Of a stretch of DNA of 64,000 bases, positions 57,301 to 64,000 are shown piece by piece (the stretch's first letter is position 1; each line of letters starts with the position of its first letter). The notes beneath the pieces were generated by a model that saw only the letters and a list, made by a program, of their open reading frames with translations, was not told where the DNA came from and made no database searches. Origin of the DNA: Paramecium sonneborni (taxonomy: Eukaryota > Ciliophora > Oligohymenophorea > Peniculida > Parameciidae); assembly GCA_905182985.1 (NCBI GenBank), contig CAJJDN010000031.1:520840-584839 (forward strand), read 5' to 3'. A program made the translations under genes and the position numbers.

Positions 57301-57822
57301 TCTCTTGGATCATTAACTTTTTAAAAATTAATACGGTACATTATATGAAAATATCAACACTAAATCTAGAACAGCTATGTTGTACTCATATATTAATTTG
57401 AACAGAAAAGCATTATTTATAATAGTGGTTGTGTATTTCTACTATTAACCACTATTACAAACAGTTTTTTGTTGTTTCATAAGTTTTTTAAATATAGCGT
57501 TAATTATTTATGAAAATCCTTTTACATCCAAAGCAGATCTCATTTAAAACGGAATTCCAGATTTTTGTATATTTGTTTTAATGCTCCTATCAACAGGGTT
57601 TGCACTCGATGACATTGTATGTTATATATTTTAAAATAGATTGGTTTATTAAGTGCTGATCAAAGATTTTAGATAGGTTGGGTAATGATAGGAACTATTG
57701 GATTGTCCATTTTCGTTTAAATTGTATTTTTATTGAGAGAGTTTGTTAGGGATTTGTAAGAAAAATTCTTAATGATTTCTAAAAAAATTAAAAATTGCTT
57801 AAAATCTAAGAAAAATTAATGA
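48303..57822 (+). CDS. giant cysteine-rich repeat membrane protein
   Basis: After removing the artificial 1288-bp duplication and many short introns, about 2600 residues. It starts with a signal peptide (MMSILILMLISLAN). The first 650 residues are a beta-rich ectodomain. From about 50.3 to 54.9 kb come dozens of furin/EGF-like cysteine modules of the type PCLTCSSDTQCIDCNVGYY, many separated by introns that fall between modules. Near 54.33 and 54.72 kb are disulfide repeats of the QCDDGN type (GDGELTKGEQCDDGN; GDAILVESEQCDDGN). The last part is multi-pass membrane (TAILLGGFNFFWTIMDIL; FAIIAITISIEIISC) with a basic loop, ending CLKSKKN. Ciliates encode many such surface proteins; ligand and role are unknown. 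Individual exon borders were not all resolved, and the N at 55986 lies inside the gene. Confidence 0.8.
54698..57274. repeat. direct duplication of 1288 bp around a single N
   Basis: 54698-55985 is repeated at 55987-57274. Read literally, it would repeat the second QCDDGN module and several membrane segments; read as overlapping contigs, the giant gene is continuous and normal. The second reading is preferred. Confidence 0.9.
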
Positions 57823-58187
57823 TATTTATTCACTTATTGATTGATTATCCTACATCAATATTTAATTAATTTTTTTAAGGAATATTACTATAATTGATCA
57901 AACTACAGGATTTCAATATTGATAATATTATTTTCTTGCAACTCTATCGTACTAATTTGTATCTAAAGACTGATTCTGACTTTATAGTGTCTTTTCTTAG
58001 AATTATGTTTTTTATCATGAAATTATTGTATTAAATGAAAAAGCAATGTGGAAGCATTTCATTTGATGTAGATTTCTCATTAAAATTTTAGAGATAATTC
58101 TATATAATATAAATAAATTATAATTTTTTAATACATAATTTGAATATAATTGAATTTTGTTAGTATTAAATTCAAAATACATTTTGA
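57819..58187 (+). CDS. possible small gene between the giant gene and the dehydrogenase
   Basis: 122-codon frame whose ATG overlaps the giant gene's TGA (ATGA). The middle is protein-like (KLQDFNIDNIIFLQLYRTN, QCGSISFDVDFSLKFQRQ), but the ends are poor and a minus-strand frame overlaps it. It could instead be an internal exon with a different start, or chance. No motif. Confidence 0.25.
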
Positions 58188-58215
58188 TATTTAAAATAAA
58201 TTTATTATAAAGAAT

Positions 58216-59348
58216 ATGATTAAATTGTTAAGCAGATTTGCATTCAATACAATAAAAGTAAATCTTTAAAATAAATAAAGCAACCATCTGTTGCAGTGTT
58301 TAATTCTAAGAAATATGATATAGACTACTTGACAAAAGTAAACATAAGTCTTCCAGAAGAAAAATAAGTTAAATTATAATTTTTTGCAGAATAATTAAAT
58401 GAGAATAGTGCAAGACTAGCACATGAATGTGATACAGTTTGGTAAATATATAGTTTTATGATGTTATAAGTTGTTTTGTGAATGACAAAGTTTCTGCCTA
58501 GGTCTTAAGAAAGCTTTCTGCATAAGGAGTAGATTTGGTAGCTTTAAGATGTGCTGGATTTAACAATGTTGATTTAAAAGAAGCTGATAAACTTGGAGTT
58601 AAGGTTGTAAGAGTTCCAGCTTATTCTCCAGAAGCAGTTGCAGAATTTACAATTGCTCTCCTCCTATCTCTGAATCGTAAGATTCATAAAGCATATAATC
58701 GAACAAGGGATCATAATTTTGCTCTTGATGGACTTGTTGGATCCAATTTGCATGGAAAAACAATAGGATTGATTGGACTTGGAAAAATTGGAATTTGCTT
58801 TGCCAAAATTTGTAAAGGATTTGGAATGAATGTCATTGCTTATGATCCTCATAGAGATCAAAAATTAGCTGAATCTTTGGGATTTTAATATGTTGATGAA
58901 AGTGATATTTTTTACTAAAGTGATTACATCTCCTTACATTGTCCATTAACTCCTTAAACCAGACACATAATCAATGAACATTCAATAACTAAAATGAAGG
59001 AAAATGCTATGATTGTTAATACAGGTAGAGGGGCACTTATTGAAACTAAAGCAGTGGTTAATGCTTTAAAAAAAAAAAAAATTGGAGGTTTAGCAATAGG
59101 TATAATTCTAAAATAGTAAATAAGATGTTTATGAATAAGAAGAAAAATTATTCTTTAAAGATATAAGTTAAGAAGTTCTAACTGATGATGTTTTAGCCAG
59201 ATTGCTATCATTTCCTAATGTTATAATTACTGGACATTAAGCCTTTTTCACACATGAAGCATTGATGAACATTAGCTAAACAACTTTAAATAACATTTAT
59301 GAATCTAAGACTTAAGGATCATGTATAAATTAAGTCCATCCATAATGA
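58216..59348 (+). CDS. D-lactate dehydrogenase-like 2-hydroxyacid dehydrogenase
   Basis: 351 residues after introns of 23, 29 and 25 nt; spliced length divides by three. NAD-dependent reduction of pyruvate to D-lactate is the expected reaction. Landmarks: VALRCAGFNNVDLKEA with the substrate-binding Arg, RVPAYSPEAVAEF, the Rossmann motif GKTIGLIGLGKIG, AYDP with the NAD-selecting Asp, HCPLTPQTRHIIN, NTGRGALIE, and TGHQAFFTHEAL with the catalytic His. About 15 leader residues (MIKLLSRFAFNTIK) before the first intron are basic and amphipathic, compatible with a mitochondrial targeting signal. With pyruvate kinase at the other end of the window, two pyruvate-metabolism genes are present, but 56 kb apart. 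Confidence 0.93.
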
Positions 59349-59392
59349 GAATTAAATTCAATATAAATATTATATTAAGCAATATTCCAAAT

Positions 59393-59847
59393 TCATCGTT
59401 AACTAAATTCACTTTTCAGAATATCAACAAATTCATTTTTATTGACAAATCCTTTTTTTAAAATTGCAGAATATTTTTTCATTATTTCTTCTTCTGATTT
59501 TGTTATTCCTATTATTTATAATCCTTGCTTGATTGAATTAATCTTGACAGTTTTATTATTAAATGTATCAAAATGTTCAAATATTACTTCATAATCACCT
59601 GTCTCAAAGAGTTAATTATTTTTATAATTTTTTAGAGCATCTAAAAGTGATTTTCTTGGTTAATTACTCATCTCTAATATCAATTATGACAATAATTCCT
59701 ATTATTAGTCATGTCAATTTTTACTTCAAACAATAGTGATATTTTATGCTTCTCTAAATATTATAATGTTTCAGCAATGTGATCTCTTTAAATTTCATTC
59801 AAATGAGGATTATTTTGGAATAGCTTTTCTAATAATTATGAGGACAT
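59393..59847 (-). CDS. EFCAB10-like protein (RIIa-type dimerisation motif plus EF-hand-like region)
   Basis: 142 residues after a 26-nt intron; spliced length divides by three. Residues about 20-60 (HIAETLQYLEKHKISLLFEE, then LLSQLI) match the YLEKHxI-type docking/dimerisation helix pair of EFCAB10 and RIIa-fold proteins. Residues about 85-140 resemble a degenerate EF-hand pair (FEHFDTFNNKTVKINSIKQG, then KSEEEIMKKYS). In animals EFCAB10 is associated with cilia; a ciliary or axonemal role is inferred. Converges on the dehydrogenase, stop-to-stop 44 bp. Confidence 0.65.
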
Positions 59848-60753
59848 TATATTATTAAATTAAAAATATAAATATAATGATTAAAAAATTTCTAGACTAA
59901 AATTATTCTTCTATTAAAATAATAAAGACTTAGAATCGATTAAAAATCAATCAGAAAAAATAATTATTAATAATAATTCACAATCTGATACATATATATT
60001 CATGCTCTTTACAATTTAAATATTGAATTATTCTAATTAAATATATTCACTAAAAATTCTTTTTCAAATAGCCATTTATTTTTGACAAGAAAAAAGAATC
60101 TTAACTTTATTTAAATTAAATTCTGCATTATCTATTTTAATTTTCAAATGATAATAATTTTGTAAATTTAATTTTATATAATAACACTGCTATAAATGGA
60201 TACATTAAACACTATTTTAATAAAAAATTAAAATATTAATATCATATCATCATTTTTAATAAATTACTTTAGTAAAATTATCATTTCAAATTCATATTTA
60301 ATCATCCTTTTTCATTTTTTTAGAGAGTTAATATCAATCTAAATGGTTATTAGGGCATATGTGAAGATCGAGTGAAAAATTGTATAATATTAAATAAGTG
60401 AGAAATTTTGAGCGACTTATTGTAAATATTTTCAATAAATCAGAAAAGATTATATATATTTTAATTTTGATTGAAATCTAATTAATAATATATAATAAAT
60501 TGTAATAATACATTTTCGAGTATTATTAAACTAGTAGAATAATTAATTCTTTTGTTTATAGACATAAAATGGTAATTCGTAATTGTTTTTTTTAAGCTTA
60601 AAATACTAGATATATTTGATAAGAAAATAATTTAAAGATGATAATAGAAATAAAATTGAATAATAATAATTTATTAAATTGTATGGGAATAAAAAATAAA
60701 TTTAAAGATGATAAGATAAATACAATTTGAATAATAAAAATTTATTAAATTAT
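59848..60753. other. divergent intergenic region
   Basis: 906 bp of extremely AT-rich DNA between two gene starts; contains the left unit of a 70-bp imperfect direct repeat at its right end. No gene recognised. Confidence 0.5.
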
Positions 60754-60767
60754 ATGGGAATAATATG
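60631..60767 (+). repeat. imperfect direct repeat (two units of about 67-70 bp) at the MORN gene start
   Basis: 60631-60700 and 60701-60767 both begin TTTAAAGATGATAA and both end with ATTAAATT.TATGGGAATAA. The second unit provides the gene's start codon; the first carries a look-alike ATGGGAATAA whose frame closes at TGA after 15 codons. Confidence 0.8.
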
Positions 60768-61877
60768 TTGTTCAAATTAGGATATAAGTAGGTAAAAGAT
60801 CGAAGGAGAAGTTGAATTAGTACCAACAGATGAGATATCTTTAGATGAAACAAAGATTATGAAAATTTAAACAAGTGTTAGTCGTAATGATATAAATATA
60901 TTTAAGGTTATTTGGATAAACCAAACAATTTAGATAAACAGGTTGAAGTTACTATTTAAAAAAATAATTTGGAACCTAATATTCATTAATAAATTGTCTC
61001 AGTTAAAGAAATGATACCAAATGATGCAGAAAATATAGAGTGGCCTTAAAATTTAGTTTTAAAAGTAAAAAATAAATTAAATGAATTGCCGCCTCTTTAA
61101 TAAAACAGTTATCCTTGTTATTTAATGAATGATGGATGCTATTACTAAGGATAATTTTAATAGCTTTAAAAAGCAGGATTTGGTAGGTAAATAAATATTG
61201 ATGGGTCTTTATATGAAGGAGGATTTAAGGGAAATTAAAAGTCAGGAAAAGGAAGACAAATAAATTGTGATGGAAGTTTGTAATTAATAGATTATAGCTA
61301 GATTTGAAGGAAATTTTGAAGAGGATGAATTTTAAGGATACGGAGAGTTTTAAGATTTAAATGGATTAATGTATAAAGGTGAATGGATGTAATCATTATA
61401 TCATGGTGAAGGTCATGAAATTAATAAATAATTCGAATATAAAGGTGGATATAAATTTGGATATAAAGAAGGATATGGAGAAATGTAATATTAAGATAGA
61501 AGCAAATATATGGGTGAATTTAAGAAAGATAAATTTGAAGGGTTTGGTATCTTAGAGTATGAAAATGGAAGAAAAGTATTAAAAATATCAATTTAGTATG
61601 AAGGATGGTGGTTAAATAATTAAATGCATGGAAAAGGTACATTTATATGGCCTGATGGACGTGAGTATTCTGGGAATGTAATATTTAAAATAGCAATGAA
61701 TTTTAGTATAATTATGACAAGAAGGATGGATTTGGGGTATTTAGATTTAAAAATGGAAGCAGTTATAGAGGAATGTGGAAATAAGGAAAACAACATGGTC
61801 ATGGAATGATGGTATCTGAGCTTGGAGATTAAAAATAAGGTGAATGGATTGAAGGGAGGAGGATAAAATGGATATGA
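60754..61877 (+). CDS. MORN-repeat protein with acylation-type N-terminus
   Basis: 342 residues after introns of 23, 22, 21 and 29 nt; spliced length divides by three. Starts MGIICCSNQ (Gly2, Cys5, Cys6: myristoylation and palmitoylation context). After 110 polar residues, at least eight MORN repeats run to the end: YYQGQF, LYEGGFKG, GTRFEGNF, LMYKGEW, YKGGYKFGYKEGYGEM, KYMGEFKKDKFEGFG, KYEGWWLNNQMHGKGTF, YSGNYNYDKKDGFGVF and SYRGMWKQGKQHGHG. MORN arrays bind membranes or act as scaffolds in cortex and cilia; with the acylated N-terminus a cortical membrane protein is likely. Confidence 0.9.
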
Positions 61878-62375
61878 TTAATACTTGATTTGATTTTAAT
61901 TAGCTACTTTTTGTTTTTGTAGTATTAATAATTTAATAAAAAAATTATATAAAATATTATTAATTAAGTGAAAGCAAAAATATTTAATTTATTTATATTC
62001 ACTAAATTATTATACATAGAAATTTATATATTTTTATAAAGGTAATTCAAATGCATTATTCTTTTATAAATTCAAATATAGATATTTAAAATTCAATGAG
62101 GAATTAAAAATAATTGATATTTATTGTATTGATTTAATTTCATTCTAAAAATTATTTAGCCAATTTAACATTCATAAATAAATGTAGGAGTGATTGATAA
62201 TAAATCTGATTTTATTATATTAAATAAATACAATTTAATAATAATAATAATAATTTAAACTTTCAAAAATGACATTAAAAAAGCATTCAACAACAAATTT
62301 ATTAGAATATTTTAAAGAGAAGAAATGAGAAATTAATTATGATGATTTGATTTCTAAAATATATATATATAATTT
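61878..62375. other. convergent intergenic region
   Basis: 498 bp of AT-rich spacer between converging gene ends, with short (AAT)n near 62238 and (AT)n near 62360. No gene recognised. Confidence 0.5.
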
Positions 62376-64000
62376 TCATTAGCTCTAAGACTCTTATTGT
62401 AATTGTATTTAAGGTAAATTTTCAACATTAGAACTTTATCTTTATCTTTGAATTAATTATGTCTTAATAATTTCATACATTTAATCTGGATGATTGATAC
62501 TTTAAGATTATTCTAATTAATAATCATCATGAGTTCTTAGAGTTCTATAAGTTTCATTTGGTAATAGATGTAATGGTTCAGATACAAATTATGAGAATGT
62601 TTTCTACAATTCTGGTACCTAATTAAATATTGATAGATTTCCAAAAATATAAAGACCAAATTTAGCTCTCGAAAAAGCAACCTAAAAAATAAAAAAAAAT
62701 ATTTACAATAATTCTTCTAATATCTCTTAAGTATCCAGGATGAGATGTTCTAACCATTGAAATTAAGATGATATCATTTTATTATCCTTAAAATTTATCA
62801 ACAGTAGTAATTTTTTCTGGAGTTCTAAAAAGTGAATGCCAAGAACACTTTCTAGTTATAATATCTTTAATGAGCATTTTTTGACCATTATAAGTTGTTA
62901 AGATAGTTATTTATTTTGGATCATAACCTCTTAAAACTAAATACATGTACCTAAAGAATATGATAATATTTTACGTTGCTACTATAAATTCTGCTTCAAC
63001 AATATTCTAATAAAAGTATGGCATAGGCTTATTTTCATAAACTCCTTTGTAATCAACATCAATAAATTAAAAAGTCTTACAAAATCCAGCATTAGCATAT
63101 CCAAATTAATTATCTTAAGAAGGATTACAACATTATAAAGAATTTAATTCTTTATATTTCCAAGAGTATAGTTTCATTATTTCTGGTCTTGTTCTACCTT
63201 GATCTGTAAGTTGATGATAAAATACTCCTAATCTAATCATTCTTATAAAAAAAGATTATTCCATATTTGCTAATTTTTAGAAACTTACATTCTTAATAAC
63301 AGGAGGTAATTAATTATGATCTCCAATCATTATTAATCTCTTTACTTTTCCTGTTAAAGACATAGTTAATGGTAAAAACGCTTCAATTTCTAATATCTAT
63401 CCAGCTTCTTCAAAAACTATATTGTCATATTAAAAATCTTAATCACAGAAATTATTTCTTTTTAAAGCAGCATGTGTACAAGTCATAGCAATAATTTTTG
63501 CTTAATGACATATAATATAATTTCCTCTTTCCTTTTTATTTCTCAATAATTCAAATGGTCTACATTCTCTTACTTATCCAAAAATATCTTCAATAATTTT
63601 ATATTATTCTTCTTTTGTTTATGCCTTTTCAAAAAGTTATGGATTTTATTCAACAAAAGCAGTAAAAGGAAAAGTAAAATTTGGATCTTATTCAATCTTT
63701 TCTTGATAATTATTCCATAATCTTTGAATATGTAATTTAAAAAATATTTCTGAGACTTCACAAGAATACTCTTCTGAAAACATTATTTTTACACTTTTTT
63801 ATATTTACCCAACTATTTCTAATAATTATAATCTTCTAGTCAACATATGATCAATTCTGCCTTCTCTTGAAAAAGTTTTACTTAATTTCAAATCTTTAAC
63901 TCCTATACCTAATCTTAACATATGTTTCTCATCTACATCCATTTTTGATATTTTTTAGAAAATATCATTTAAAGCGTGATTAGAATGTGTTATTAAGAGT
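62376..64000 (-). CDS. AQR: aquarius-like spliceosomal RNA helicase, C-terminal part
   Basis: Runs off the right edge. The UPF1-type superfamily 1 helicase core of aquarius (intron-binding protein 160) is recognisable: [17 protein letters not shown] (motif II, DEAG type read as EEAG), [16 protein letters not shown] (motif III), [91 protein letters not shown] (motif V) and [16 protein letters not shown] (motif VI). This block order, with YNGQK and KFQGQQND, is specific to aquarius rather than UPF1 or senataxin. In other eukaryotes AQR binds the intron upstream of the branch point in spliceosomes. A Q-rich tail ends QESQSQ before TGA. Confidence 0.93.

Overview
The window reads as a ciliate macronuclear chromosome segment, most likely Paramecium or a close relative. 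The DNA is very AT-rich. TAA and TAG occur throughout obvious coding frames as glutamine, and TGA is the only stop. Genes are interrupted by tiny introns (about 18-37 nt, GT...AG) and packed on both strands. All gene models here were built by hand with that code; for most multi-exon models the spliced length was checked to be a multiple of three.

Layout. 0-6.4 kb: an incomplete gene, pyruvate kinase, a hypothetical protein, an HP1-like chromodomain protein and a protein carrying a poly-asparagine tract of about 384 codons. 6.5-17 kb: a two-membrane-segment protein, a casein kinase 1, several Q-rich coiled-coil or small proteins and an ANTH-domain endocytic adaptor. 17.3-23.4 kb: VPS50/syndetin, then a PH-domain protein kinase and a double cyclic-nucleotide-binding protein separated by 18 bp. 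24-33.5 kb: an FHA-domain protein, an FG/Ran-binding-domain nucleoporin-like protein, a cysteine-rich zinc-site protein, a pseudokinase and a basic MG-start protein. 34-41 kb: two tandem paralogous coiled-coil genes. 41-48 kb: hypothetical genes and a tandem CCCH zinc-finger protein. 48.3-57.8 kb: one giant cysteine-rich membrane protein. 58-64 kb: D-lactate dehydrogenase-like enzyme, an EFCAB10-like protein, a MORN-repeat protein and the C-terminal part of the spliceosomal helicase aquarius. The mix is ordinary housekeeping, trafficking, signalling and ciliary functions; no operons, mobile elements, CRISPR arrays, tRNAs or rRNAs were recognised.

Assembly caution. Every N in the window (30046, 39695-39880, 43580, 46921, 55986) sits between two direct copies of 0.74-1.94 kb. 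These look like unmerged overlapping contig ends, so about 6 kb of the window and several genes are probably listed twice. One pair differs by a 17-bp indel inside a gene. Several small or multi-exon models remain uncertain and carry low confidence.
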